DNA from: an uncultured Lysobacteraceae bacterium
GTDB lineage: Bacteria > Pseudomonadota > Gammaproteobacteria > Xanthomonadales > Xanthomonadaceae
Assembly (NCBI GenBank): GCA_936911875.1
Contig: CAKZGB010000013.1
Location: forward strand, 1 to 64,000
DNA: 64,000 bases
Direction: 5' to 3'
A model generated the notes under the pieces. The model was not told the DNA's origin. It ran no database searches and worked only from the letters and a program-made list of their open reading frames with translations. This document shows positions 16,574 through 25,619 of this stretch, piece by piece. The translations under genes were made by a program, and so were the position numbers. The stretch's first letter is position 1. Every line of letters begins with the position of its first letter.

Positions 16574-19500
16574 ATGGCTGGTCAAATGTTGGTGCTTGAG
16601 GGCGGTTCCGCCCTGTCTCCGTTCCGCTTCGAACGACTGCAATCAAAACTTCAGGCCATTGCTCCCGCCGCGCGGCTGTTGGCCGCTTACCCGGTGTATT
16701 GGGTGCAATTGCGGGCGGGTGCCGAATCCCATCTTGATTTAGCGGCTTTGCAGCGCATTCTGCAGGCCTCGACGCAAACGGCGGACAAGCCGCATGGTGC
16801 CGATTCGCTGTTTGTGTCGCCGCGCTTGGGCACGCTGTCGCCGTGGGCCTCCAAGGCCACCGAACTGCTGCAAGGTGCCGGTTTGCCGGTCGATCGCGTT
16901 GAACGCGGTTGGCGCTACGATCTGGCCGATGTGCCGGGCATGGATCCGACTGCTGCCAAAGCCTTCGCCAAGGTGTTGCACGATCCGATGACGCAATCGG
17001 TACTGCGCAACGCCACCGATGGTTTTGCCTTGTTTGACATGCCGCCGCGCGGTGAACTCGAACGCATCGAACTGAGTGATCTCGAGGGCGCCAACAAGCG
17101 TCTGGGTCTGGCGCTCGCTGACGATGAAATCGCGTATTTGCGTGAGCGTTATGCAGGGCTGTCGCATCTGCCGAGCGATGTCGAGCTGATGATGTTTGCG
17201 CAGGCCAACTCCGAGCACTGCCGCCACAAAATTTTCAACGCGTCGTGGACGATCGAGGGCATGGACCAGCCCTTGTCGCTGTTCAAGATGATCAAGAACA
17301 CGCACGCGATGACGCCCGAGAACACGCTCTCGGCCTACAGCGATAATGCTGCCGTTGTCGAAGGCTATACGGGCCACCGTTTCCGTCCGCAACCGGGCAC
17401 GCGACTGTACCGTTCCGAAGAAGCGGCCGAATCGGCCTTCGCAATTAAGGTCGAAACGCACAATCACCCGACGGCGATTGCGCCATTTCCCGGCGCGTCC
17501 ACCGGTAACGGTGGTGAGATCCGTGACGAAGGCGCGACGGGCCGCGGCGGTAAACCCAAGGCCGGCCTAACCGGTTTCAGCGTGTCGCATTTGCGTATTC
17601 CGGGTTCGCCGCAACCGTGGGAAATGCCGCGTGTGTTGAATCCGCGCATGGCCTCGGCGTTTGAAATCATGCAGGAGGCACCGCTCGGTGGCGCGGCCTT
17701 CAACAATGAATTCGGTCGTCCCAATCTGCTCGGTTATTTCCGCAGCTTTGAGCTGGAAACCGAACAGCCGAACAAGGTGCGCGCGTACGACAAGCCGATC
17801 ATGTTGGCCGGTGGTCTGGGTGCCATTGACCGCAACCAAGTTGAAAAACTGGGCCTGAAAGACGGCTATGCCGTGATTGTGCTCGGCGGTCCGTCGATGC
17901 TGATCGGTCTCGGTGGTGGTGCCGCATCGTCGGTGGCATCGGGTGAGTCGTCCGAAGATCTCGACTTTGCCTCGGTGCAACGTGATAACCCGGAAATGGA
18001 GCGTCGCTGCCAGGAAGTGCTCGATCGCTGCGTCGCACTCGGCGCCGACAATCCGATTACGTCCGCGCACGATGTGGGCGCCGGCGGTTTGAGTAACGCC
18101 ATTCCCGAATTGCTGCACGACTCGAACTTGGGTGGTGTGATTGATCTGGGCAAGGTGCCGGCCGACGATCCGTCGCTGTCGCCGATGCAACTGTGGTGCA
18201 ACGAATCGCAGGAGCGTTACGTGCTCGGCATGCCGGCCGATCAGGTGCCTGTGTTTGAAGCGATTTGCGAACGCGAACGCTGTCCGTTTGCCGTCGTCGG
18301 TTATGCCACGGCCGAAGAACGTCTGGTCGTCGGTTACGGCGCCAACACGGAAACCGTTGCGGATCGCTCGCGCGAATGGCCGATCGACCTACCGATGGAT
18401 CTGCTGTTCGGCAAGCCGCCGAAGATGCATCGCAAGACCGAGTATCCGGGCGAGCCACCGTTCCCGCCAATGGTGTGGCAAGGCCTGGATCTGCATGCCG
18501 CCGGTTTGCGCGTGCTGTCGCATCCGACCGTTGCCGCCAAACAGTATCTCGTCACGATTGGCGATCGCAGTGTCGGCGGTCTTACCGCGCGCGATCAGTT
18601 GGTCGGTCCGTGGCAGTTGCCGGTGGCCGACTGTGCCATCACGCTCACGGATTTCGAAGGCGTGTCCGGCGAAGCGATGGCCATCGGCGAACGCACGCCG
18701 TTGGCTCTGCTCGATGCCGCGGCCGCAGCGCGCATGACCGTTGGTGAGGCCATTACCAATCTGTGTGCGGCACCGATCGATTCGTTGTCGCAAGTGAAGT
18801 TGTCCGCTAACTGGATGGCCGCTGCCGGTTATCCGGGCGAAGATGCCTTGCTGTTCGATGCCGTCAAGGCTGTGGGCATGGAAATCTGTCCGGCGCTGGA
18901 TCTGTCCGTGCCCGTTGGCAAGGATTCGCTGTCGATGCAGGCGCAATGGCAAGTCGACGGTGAGACGCATCAGTCGATCTCGCCGGTGTCGCTGGTGGTG
19001 TCGGCCTTTGCGCCCGTCGCCGATGTGCGCAAGCAACTGACGCCGCTGATGGTGCGCGAGGATGAGACCGAACTGTGGCTGATCGGCCTCGGTGCCGGCA
19101 AGCAGCGTCTTGGCGGTTCGATTCTGGCGCAAACCCATCCCGAAGCAATGCCCGCCGACGGACTTGAAGCACACGCACCCGCGTTTGCCGGTCACGGTGT
19201 GGATCGCGGCGATACGGGTGTGCCGGATCTCGATGATCCGCAACGTCTGCGCGCGTTCTTTGAACTGATTCGTGATGCGCGCGATGCCGAACTGCTGTGC
19301 GCTTACCATGACCGTTCTGACGGTGGTGCCTTTGCGGCGCTGGCGGAAATGGCGTTCTGTTCGCGCATGGGTCTGGACATCAACTTGCGTCACTGGGGCA
19401 GCGATCCCTTCCGCACCTTGTTCAACGAAGAGTTGGGCGCGCTGGTGCAGATCCGCAGTGCGGACCGCGCCGAGTTTGCGGACCTTGTCTCAGCGCACGG

Positions 19501-20542
19501 TCTGATTGATTGCGCGCAACGCATTGCCCGTCCGAATCAGACGCAGAATCTTCGCGTTGGCTTTGACGATGAGATCCTGGCCGAGTGGAAGTGGGATGAA
19601 CTGATGGACGCCTGGTGGGGCACGACGCACGCCATGCAGCGTCTGCGTGACAACCCCGACTGCGCCGATCAGGAAGCCGAGTCGACCAAGCGATTTGCGA
19701 CGCCGGGCATCAAGCCCAAGCTGACCTTTAATCCTGACGAAGACATTGCCGCGCCGATGATCAACACCGGCGTGCGACCCAAAGTTGCGATCCTGCGCGA
19801 GCAGGGCGTCAACGGTCAGATTGAAATGGCTAGCGCGTTTACGGTGGCCGGCTGTGATGCCTTCGACGTGCACATGAGCGACCTGATCAACGGTGGCGTG
19901 CAGTTGGCGGACTTCCAGGGTGTTGTCGCTTGCGGCGGCTTCTCGTACGGCGACGTGCTGGGTGCGGGCCGCGGTTGGGCTACGTCGATTCTTGAGCGTG
20001 CGGCCATGCGCGATGCGTTCACCGCATTCTTTAATGACAGCTCGCGTTTTGCACTGGGCGTCTGCAACGGCTGCCAGATGATGTCGCAACTCAAGGACAT
20101 CATCCCGGGCGCACAAGCGTGGCCTGAGTTCCTGCGCAACGCATCGGAACAGTTTGAGGCGCGCTATTCGCAACTCGAGCTGGCGGAATCGCCTTCGCTG
20201 TTCTTTAGCGGCATGCAAGGTTCGCGCATTCCGGTGGCAATCGCCCATGGCGAAGGCCGTGCCGCGTTTGATCGCACCGGCTCGTTGAACGATGCCGTGG
20301 TGGCTGCACGTTACGTCAATGGTGACGGTTCGGCTGCCACTTCGTACCCGTTCAACCCGAACGGTTCGGAACAGGCGATTGCCGCACTGACCACCACCGA
20401 CGGTCGCGTCACGATCATGATGCCGCATCCGGAACGCACGCCGCGAATGGCCAACCTGAGCTGGGCACCCGCCGATTGGCGTGCGCATGATGCGTCGCCG
20501 TGGTTGCGCATGTTCCGCAACGCTCGAGCTTGGGTGAACTGA
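16574..20542 (+). CDS. purL: Phosphoribosylformylglycinamidine synthase (large form)
   Basis: Single-chain FGAM synthase of 1322 residues, the fourth step of purine synthesis. It converts FGAR, glutamine and ATP to FGAM. Visible parts are the N-terminal PurS-like domain, two AIRS-type ATP-binding halves (FAIKVETHNHPTAI...GNGGEIRDEGATG; PVGKDSLSMQ) and the C-terminal glutaminase with the nucleophile in LGVCNGCQMMSQL and the catalytic PHPERTPR. Length is normal for the proteobacterial large form. It follows dsbC, as in xanthomonads. Confidence 0.97.
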   Translation: MAGQMLVLEGGSALSPFRFERLQSKLQAIAPAARLLAAYPVYWVQLRAGAESHLDLAALQRILQASTQTADKPHGADSLFVSPRLGTLSPWASKATELLQGAGLPVDRVERGWRYDLADVPGMDPTAAKAFAKVLHDPMTQSVLRNATDGFALFDMPPRGELERIELSDLEGANKRLGLALADDEIAYLRERYAGLSHLPSDVELMMFAQANSEHCRHKIFNASWTIEGMDQPLSLFKMIKNTHAMTPENTLSAYSDNAAVVEGYTGHRFRPQPGTRLYRSEEAAESAFAIKVETHNHPTAIAPFPGASTGNGGEIRDEGATGRGGKPKAGLTGFSVSHLRIPGSPQPWEMPRVLNPRMASAFEIMQEAPLGGAAFNNEFGRPNLLGYFRSFELETEQPNKVRAYDKPIMLAGGLGAIDRNQVEKLGLKDGYAVIVLGGPSMLIGLGGGAASSVASGESSEDLDFASVQRDNPEMERRCQEVLDRCVALGADNPITSAHDVGAGGLSNAIPELLHDSNLGGVIDLGKVPADDPSLSPMQLWCNESQERYVLGMPADQVPVFEAICERERCPFAVVGYATAEERLVVGYGANTETVADRSREWPIDLPMDLLFGKPPKMHRKTEYPGEPPFPPMVWQGLDLHAAGLRVLSHPTVAAKQYLVTIGDRSVGGLTARDQLVGPWQLPVADCAITLTDFEGVSGEAMAIGERTPLALLDAAAAARMTVGEAITNLCAAPIDSLSQVKLSANWMAAAGYPGEDALLFDAVKAVGMEICPALDLSVPVGKDSLSMQAQWQVDGETHQSISPVSLVVSAFAPVADVRKQLTPLMVREDETELWLIGLGAGKQRLGGSILAQTHPEAMPADGLEAHAPAFAGHGVDRGDTGVPDLDDPQRLRAFFELIRDARDAELLCAYHDRSDGGAFAALAEMAFCSRMGLDINLRHWGSDPFRTLFNEELGALVQIRSADRAEFADLVSAHGLIDCAQRIARPNQTQNLRVGFDDEILAEWKWDELMDAWWGTTHAMQRLRDNPDCADQEAESTKRFATPGIKPKLTFNPDEDIAAPMINTGVRPKVAILREQGVNGQIEMASAFTVAGCDAFDVHMSDLINGGVQLADFQGVVACGGFSYGDVLGAGRGWATSILERAAMRDAFTAFFNDSSRFALGVCNGCQMMSQLKDIIPGAQAWPEFLRNASEQFEARYSQLELAESPSLFFSGMQGSRIPVAIAHGEGRAAFDRTGSLNDAVVAARYVNGDGSAATSYPFNPNGSEQAIAALTTTDGRVTIMMPHPERTPRMANLSWAPADWRAHDASPWLRMFRNARAWVN

Positions 20543-21397
20543 GTGAGCGGCAGCGTTGTCGTCATTCCGGCATGCAGCGATGAGAATGCGCTCGATGCCT
20601 GTCTGGCCGCACTCGATGCCAACACGCAGCCCGGCACGCGCGTCTGGATTCCGGACAATGCGGAAGTCACGCCGCGCGGTTTTGAAATCATCAAAGCCTG
20701 GATTGCGCGCACCAAGCTAAAGGCTGACTACACGCGTCGTCAGTCGCGCACCGATGAGCTGGTCAACATGGCCGAGATTTTTCGGGCCGTTGGCGATGCC
20801 GATGTCTGCGTCCTGTCGCCGTATGCAGTGCCGACACGCGGTTGGCTCACGCGTCTCGAAGCGTGTCTCGCCGCCGATCCTTCGGTGGCGACGGCCACGC
20901 CGTGGTCGAACCTCGGCGACATTCTGTCGTGGCCGCTGATGGGTGAGCTCAATCCCTTGCCCGACGACCCCGAAGCGATCGCACAAGCCGCCGCCAACAT
21001 GCCCCGTCTGTTCCCGGAAATCCCGTCGGCGGTTGCGCATTGCGTGCTGGTCCGCGGTAAGGCACGCGCCGCCGTCGGCACCTTAGATGCCGACAGTTTC
21101 AGCTCCTGGTACGCAGGTCTCGTCGACTGGTCGATGCGTTTTGCCGGCCTGGGTTGGCGCAACGTGCTGTGCGAGTCTTCGTTTGTCGGTTGCACGTTAG
21201 AGTCGCACGCGCGCGAAGGCGATGCCGCCGCTCTGTTTGCCCGCTGGCCTGCGTGGCAGGATCGGCAAGCGCATTTCGTATTGAATGACCCCTTGCGCTC
21301 CAATCGGCAGGCACTGACGCAGCGACTGCAGGAACTGACGCCGCCGGAACTGCAGCGCGATCTGTTCGATGCCGTAGGCGACGAACGCGCCGCATGA
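20543..21397 (+). CDS. Glycosyltransferase family 2-like protein
   Basis: A 284-residue protein with a GT-A-like start (VVVIPACSDENALDACLAALDA) and an ADVCVLSPYAVPTRGWLTRL segment where a DxD-like acidic site would fall. It starts with GTG immediately after the purL stop and overlaps the next glycosyltransferase by 4 bp. The two probably modify the same glycan. The donor sugar and the acceptor cannot be read from sequence. A canonical DXD is not obvious, so the catalytic assignment is tentative. Confidence 0.7.
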   Translation: MSGSVVVIPACSDENALDACLAALDANTQPGTRVWIPDNAEVTPRGFEIIKAWIARTKLKADYTRRQSRTDELVNMAEIFRAVGDADVCVLSPYAVPTRGWLTRLEACLAADPSVATATPWSNLGDILSWPLMGELNPLPDDPEAIAQAAANMPRLFPEIPSAVAHCVLVRGKARAAVGTLDADSFSSWYAGLVDWSMRFAGLGWRNVLCESSFVGCTLESHAREGDAAALFARWPAWQDRQAHFVLNDPLRSNRQALTQRLQELTPPELQRDLFDAVGDERAA

Positions 21398-22224
21398 GTC
21401 TCGGCGTTGCCATCGTCACGCATCGCAATGCGGCCACCATTGAAGCTTGCCTGCGTGCATTGAAGGCCTCGGCGGCGGTGACCGCGATCCGGGTGGTCGA
21501 CAATGCCTCGGACGATGAAACCGTCAATATCCTGAGCCGGCTGGCCTCGCAGGAACCCCGCATCCGTTTTATCGCCAACGAAGACAACGTCGGTTTCGGG
21601 CGTGGCGTGAATCAGGCGGTGGCGGCAATGCCTTCGACGGAGCAATTGCTGATACTCAATCCCGATTGCGAACTCACAGCCGATGCCTTGGCGGCAATGT
21701 GCTCGCATCTGAACGGCGACATGATGCTTGGCGTCGAACTGGTCAATGAGCAGGGGCAGCCCGATCCCGCATCGCGCCGTAACGACATCCGTTTCTGGTC
21801 CTTGTTGCGCAGCAAGTTCGGCGGCGGCACCTACTCACCGTTTGTCGAACGCGACCGTAGCGCGGTGCAAGCAGTCGAAGCCATCTCCGGCGCGGTCATG
21901 CTCATGCCCCGCACGCTGTTCAACGCGTTGCATGGCTTTGACGAAGGCTATCGTCTGCATGTCGAAGATCTCGATCTGTGCCGGCGTGCACGTCAGCTGG
22001 GTGCTGCGGTCGCCGTCTGTAATGAGGTGCGCGTGCTGCACTTTCGCGGGGTTTCATCTCGACGCCGACCGTTCTTTGTCGAGTGGAACAAGCATCGCGG
22101 GCTGCTGCGCTATTTCCGCGCGCAGGAAGCGCGCACGCTCAATCCGCTGCAGCAACTGGCGGTCTACGCCATGATCTGGTTGCGTTTTCCGCTGATGCTG
22201 ACGAAGGCACTGCTCAAGGCCTAG
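21394..22224 (+). CDS. Family 2 glycosyltransferase (rhamnosyltransferase-like)
   Basis: GT2 enzyme of 276 residues resembling WbbL-type rhamnosyltransferases: VAIVTHRNAATIEACLRAL, the RVVDNASDDET segment, NVGFGRGVNQA, LILNPDCEL (DXD-like), GAVMLMPRTLF and the FDEGYRLHVEDLDLCRRA block with the catalytic ED. Likely cytoplasmic-side assembly of a surface polysaccharide. Overlaps the preceding glycosyltransferase by 4 bp. Confidence 0.85.
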   Translation: MSLGVAIVTHRNAATIEACLRALKASAAVTAIRVVDNASDDETVNILSRLASQEPRIRFIANEDNVGFGRGVNQAVAAMPSTEQLLILNPDCELTADALAAMCSHLNGDMMLGVELVNEQGQPDPASRRNDIRFWSLLRSKFGGGTYSPFVERDRSAVQAVEAISGAVMLMPRTLFNALHGFDEGYRLHVEDLDLCRRARQLGAAVAVCNEVRVLHFRGVSSRRRPFFVEWNKHRGLLRYFRAQEARTLNPLQQLAVYAMIWLRFPLMLTKALLKA

Positions 22225-22313
22225 TCATACGGTGCAGTTCAACTTCGGATCGGTGTGCCCGCAGGTCACATTGGGACGCTAGAATGTGGACTTCACGAAC
22301 GCGGAACCGTTCC

Positions 22314-23141
22314 ATGCAGCAATCCGATTACTGCGCCAACTGCGGGCGGCCGATTGACGGGCCGGAGCAGAACTTTTGTCCGATCTGCGGCCAACGCACG
22401 CCGGTGCATCGGATCAACTGGCATTTTCTGGGTCACGAACTGCAGCACGGCATCTTCCATGTCGATGGCGGCATTATCTATTCATTGCGCCAACTGCTGA
22501 CACGACCGGGACATACGATCCGCGAATACATCCGCGGCCGTCGTGCTCCGCATTTCAAACCCGTGCTGATGATCATGATTCTCGGCGCCGTGGTCACGCT
22601 GCTATCCAAATATTTCTCGGAAAGTGGCGGTCTGATTCCCGCCAATCTGATGACGCTCAACGCCGGCACCGAAGCGCTGGAGCCGGGCAGTCGCGATGCG
22701 ACCATCGTCAAGAACTTCCGCGAAGCGCTGGCATGGATGAACGAGCATCTCGCGATCACTCTGATTGCGCTGATTCCGTTCTATGCCCTGTCGATGCGCA
22801 TGGCATTCCGCAAATTCCGTCGCGAGTACAACTTTCCCGAGTGGCTGGTGATCACCTGCTTTGTAACGGCGCAGGCATTGGCGATCTATGGTGCGTTTCT
22901 GCTGTTGCGCCAGGTGCTGCCGGCCTTTGCATCGTGGGATTTCACGGCGATGATTGCGGCCCAGATCTGGACCTTTGTGCAACTGTTTCGCCCGTACAAA
23001 GGCTGGAAGACCTTCATACGTTTCAGCTTGGGCTACATCTATTACGGCATCTTCGTCACCATGCTCATCATGGTTGGCGTCTTTGCGATCCTGATCCTAT
23101 CCGTGGGCTGGGATGCCTTTATGACCGAGATTCAGGGCTAA
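22314..23141 (+). CDS. DUF3667 zinc-ribbon membrane protein, intact copy
   Basis: A 275-residue protein with an N-terminal zinc ribbon (CANCGRP...FCPICGQ), then the DUF3667 signature HELQHGIFHVDGGIIYSLRQ and TRPGHTIREYIRGRR, followed by about five hydrophobic segments. The ATG at 22314 is chosen because it puts the zinc ribbon at the N-terminus. The frame is open upstream only inside the glycosyltransferase. Function unknown. A paralog follows 3 bp downstream. Confidence 0.88.
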   Translation: MQQSDYCANCGRPIDGPEQNFCPICGQRTPVHRINWHFLGHELQHGIFHVDGGIIYSLRQLLTRPGHTIREYIRGRRAPHFKPVLMIMILGAVVTLLSKYFSESGGLIPANLMTLNAGTEALEPGSRDATIVKNFREALAWMNEHLAITLIALIPFYALSMRMAFRKFRREYNFPEWLVITCFVTAQALAIYGAFLLLRQVLPAFASWDFTAMIAAQIWTFVQLFRPYKGWKTFIRFSLGYIYYGIFVTMLIMVGVFAILILSVGWDAFMTEIQG

Positions 23142-23144
23142 GTA

Positions 23145-23948
23145 ATGAGCACAACGCACGCCACACATTGCGCCAACTGCGATGCACCGATCGCCACGCC
23201 CACACAGAAGTTCTGCCCGGAATGCGGTCAGCCCACGCCGGCACATCGCATCGACTGGCAGTTCCTGTGGCATGAGCTCCAGCACGGCGTATTTCATGTG
23301 GATCGCGGCATTCTCTTCACCGTTCGCCATCTCATCACGCGTCCGGGCCACATGATCCGTGAGTATCTCGAAGGACGTCGCGGTGGCCACTTCAAACCGC
23401 TGATGATGATCATGATTCTGGGCGCGGTGGTAGTGTTTCTGGGCAAAACGCTATTGGGATCTCCCTTGCTGGCATCTCCCGAAATGGATGCGAGTATCGC
23501 GACGCTTAAGGCCAAGGGCGGTGTGCAGGCCACAATGCTGGATACCTATGCAGCGATCGGCGCCTGGATGGAGAGCCATTTCGCCATTAGTACGATTCTG
23601 CTGATTCCGCTCATGACGCTCGGTTTTAAACTGGCGTTCCGACGCTATCGCCAGCTCAGCTATCCCGAGTGACTGGTGATCATCACGTACATCAGTGCCA
23701 TGAATTTTCTGCTGTACATCGTAGCGATTGCACTTGCCATGCAATGGCCGGCGGCGAAGGAACACTCGATCTACGTGATGATCATCGCGACGGCTGTTGC
23801 ACTGGTGCAGTTCTTTAAGGACGAACCGGCTTGGAAGATCACGCTGCGCACTTTCGCCGGCTACCTCTACTACTTTGTGCTGATGGCGGCGCTCATGTTT
23901 GCAGCGGGTTTCGGCTACGGCGTGGCGGCCTGGGCAGCATCGCACTGA
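23145..23948 (+). pseudogene. DUF3667 paralog interrupted by an in-frame TGA
   Basis: Second DUF3667 gene, with zinc ribbon CANCDAP...FCPECGQ and signature HELQHGVFHVDRGILFTVRH. After RQLSYPE the frame meets TGA at 23670-23672, then resumes without a shift as LVIITYISAMNFLLYIVA. In the intact neighbour the same place reads FPEWLVIT, so the stop replaces a conserved Trp codon (TGG to TGA). The rest of the membrane domain runs in frame to 23948. Most likely a recent nonsense mutation. A truncated 175-residue protein lacking the last helices is the alternative. Confidence 0.85.
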
Positions 23949-24171
23949 CGCGTATTCTTTGCGCCACAACTCTCGCCAGCAAATTAGTGAAAGTACTAGC
24001 GCGGCCATCTCATTTGCAGAGACTGGCACCCGTCAACCTGTATTCAAGGCGAGCAATCGCCGATTAGGGGTTGGGGTGGTTGGAGTGGTGCGGGTCATGC
24101 TTTCTCTGTGGCGTGGCCCGTACCCGCTTCGCCCTGATCCGGAGCCTTTCGGATACAGGAGTTAGCTGCAT

Positions 24172-24672
24172 ATGTTTAAGCAATGGGTGGGACCGCTGCG
24201 CGCGGTGTTATTGGGTTCGTTGCTGCTGGCGGGCCAGGCCATGGCCGGCACAACGATTAAAGAGGGAACGCCGGTCGAGTTACGCTTCCTGCAGACCATT
24301 TCGTCTGCAACGGCAACCGCCGGTGAAAAGGTCGATCTTGAGGTCGTTTCCGATGTGGTCGAGAACGGCAAAACGCTTATCCCAAGCGGATCTCCCGCCA
24401 TGGGCGTCGTTCAATCGGCTAAAAAGAAGGGCTTTTTAGGCAAGTCCGGCGAGCTCAATCTCAACCTCAGCTATGTCCTGGTCGATGGCGTGCGTGTGCC
24501 CTTGCGCGCATCGCAAGGTTCCGAGGGTGAGGGCCGCATCGGTACCGCGGTCGCGCTAACGGTACTGTTCGGACCGATTGGGCTCCTAAAGCGCGGACTG
24601 GACATTACGATCCCCGCGGGTCAGACGCTGACCGCAACGGTCGATGCGTCCACCGAGATCGCATCGCCATAA
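24172..24672 (+). CDS. Exported protein of unknown function
   Basis: A 166-residue protein with a signal peptide (hydrophobic AVLLGSLLLAGQAMA, cleavage after residue 25 or so). The mature part has alternating beta-like strands (VELRFLQTISSATATAGEKVDLEVVSDV) and a Gly-rich C-terminal segment (TVLFGPIGLLKRG). I recognise the pattern as a common exported family but know no function. A good AGGAG site precedes the ATG. The 223-bp gap before it contains nothing else recognisable. Confidence 0.75.
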   Translation: MFKQWVGPLRAVLLGSLLLAGQAMAGTTIKEGTPVELRFLQTISSATATAGEKVDLEVVSDVVENGKTLIPSGSPAMGVVQSAKKKGFLGKSGELNLNLSYVLVDGVRVPLRASQGSEGEGRIGTAVALTVLFGPIGLLKRGLDITIPAGQTLTATVDASTEIASP

Positions 24673-24690
24673 GCACAAGCTTGTAGGGGG

Positions 24691-24733
24691 AGTGGGGCGC
24701 AGCTTCGGCTCAATAGGCCGACTGCGTCCCACT
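24691..24733 (+). terminator. Intrinsic terminator after the exported-protein gene
   Basis: Stem AGTGGGGCGCAG/CTGCGTCCCACT (12 bp with one G-T pair) at 24691-24702 and 24722-24733, followed by TTTCGTT. It lies between this gene and convergent pyrF. Confidence 0.7.
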
Positions 24734-24741
24734 TTTCGTTA

Positions 24742-25575
24742 TTACGCGCGAGTGGCTTGAGCGGTGCGAATCTCATCGCGCAAAGTGCGGGCAGCACTAC
24801 CGGCCGCTTGCGCAAAATCATCGCCGTTCGATGCATACAGAATGGCGCGCGACGAATTGATGATCAGACCGTAGCCTGCCGCGTTGGCTGCGTTGTGCAC
24901 GACATCGGCGGCGTTGCCGCCTTGAGCACCAACGCCGGGTACGAGCAGCGCCATGTCGTTGCCGACCAGCTCGCGCACTTCGCGCAGCTGTTGCGGCCAG
25001 GTCGCGCCGACCACAAGAGCGCATTGGCCGTTGTGATTCCAGTCACGTGCGGCTTTGGCGGCGACGTGGGCGTACAGGGGTTTGCCGTCGACTTGCAGAT
25101 CCTGAAAATCACCGGCTGACGGATTCGAGGTGCGACACAACACGATGACGCCGCGATCGGTGTGAGCCAGGAACGGCTCTACACCGTCGGAACCGAGATA
25201 CGGATTGACCGTCACGGCATGCGCGTTAAACCGCTCAAAGGCCTCGACGGCGTAATAGCCGGCAGTGGAACCGATATCGCCGCGCTTGCTATCCAGGATC
25301 ACGGGGATCTGCGGATGACGCGCACGAATATAGGCAATCAGCTCCACTAGCGTCGATTCCGCCCCCAGCGCTGCAAAGTGCGCAATCTGCGGCTTGAACG
25401 CGCAAGCGTACTCCGCCGTCGCATCCACGATCGGCGTCAGAAATTCAAGTAACGCCTGATCCACGGGAAGCGACTGCAGTGCCGCCGGAAAATTAAGTGG
25501 ATCCGGATCGAGGCCGACACACACCATGGTGTCCGCATCGTGCCATCGCGCATCCAACAGATTCCGAAATGTCAC
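24742..25575 (-). CDS. pyrF: Orotidine 5'-phosphate decarboxylase (type 2)
   Basis: Last step of UMP synthesis, decarboxylating OMP. The 277-residue length and sequence fit the longer type 2 subfamily: VCVGLDPDP near the N-terminus, AFKPQIAHF, the catalytic LDSKRGDIGSTA block (Lys-Asp array), and LLVPGVGAQGG for phosphate binding. It lies downstream of ettA on the same strand, separated by a 37-bp T-rich stretch. Confidence 0.95.
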   Translation of the reverse strand: MTFRNLLDARWHDADTMVCVGLDPDPLNFPAALQSLPVDQALLEFLTPIVDATAEYACAFKPQIAHFAALGAESTLVELIAYIRARHPQIPVILDSKRGDIGSTAGYYAVEAFERFNAHAVTVNPYLGSDGVEPFLAHTDRGVIVLCRTSNPSAGDFQDLQVDGKPLYAHVAAKAARDWNHNGQCALVVGATWPQQLREVRELVGNDMALLVPGVGAQGGNAADVVHNAANAAGYGLIINSSRAILYASNGDDFAQAAGSAARTLRDEIRTAQATRA

Positions 25576-25598
25576 CGCCGCCGCTCCCGTTTTGTGGT

Positions 25599-25619
25599 TT
25601 ATTTTTTATTTTTTATTTC
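25599..25619. repeat. Heptamer repeat (TTATTTT) x3
   Basis: Three head-to-tail 7-mers overlapping the ettA stop codon (TTA at 25613 on the plus strand). A similar 7-bp periodicity, CCATTTA, is seen at 57-72 behind proS. Short heptamer repeats at gene ends may be a genome habit here. Confidence 0.6.

Noticed and set aside
23670..23672. TGA as selenocysteine or a recoded codon
   Set aside because: The paralog has Trp at this site, no SECIS-like hairpin is apparent just downstream, and the rest of the window uses TGA as a normal stop.
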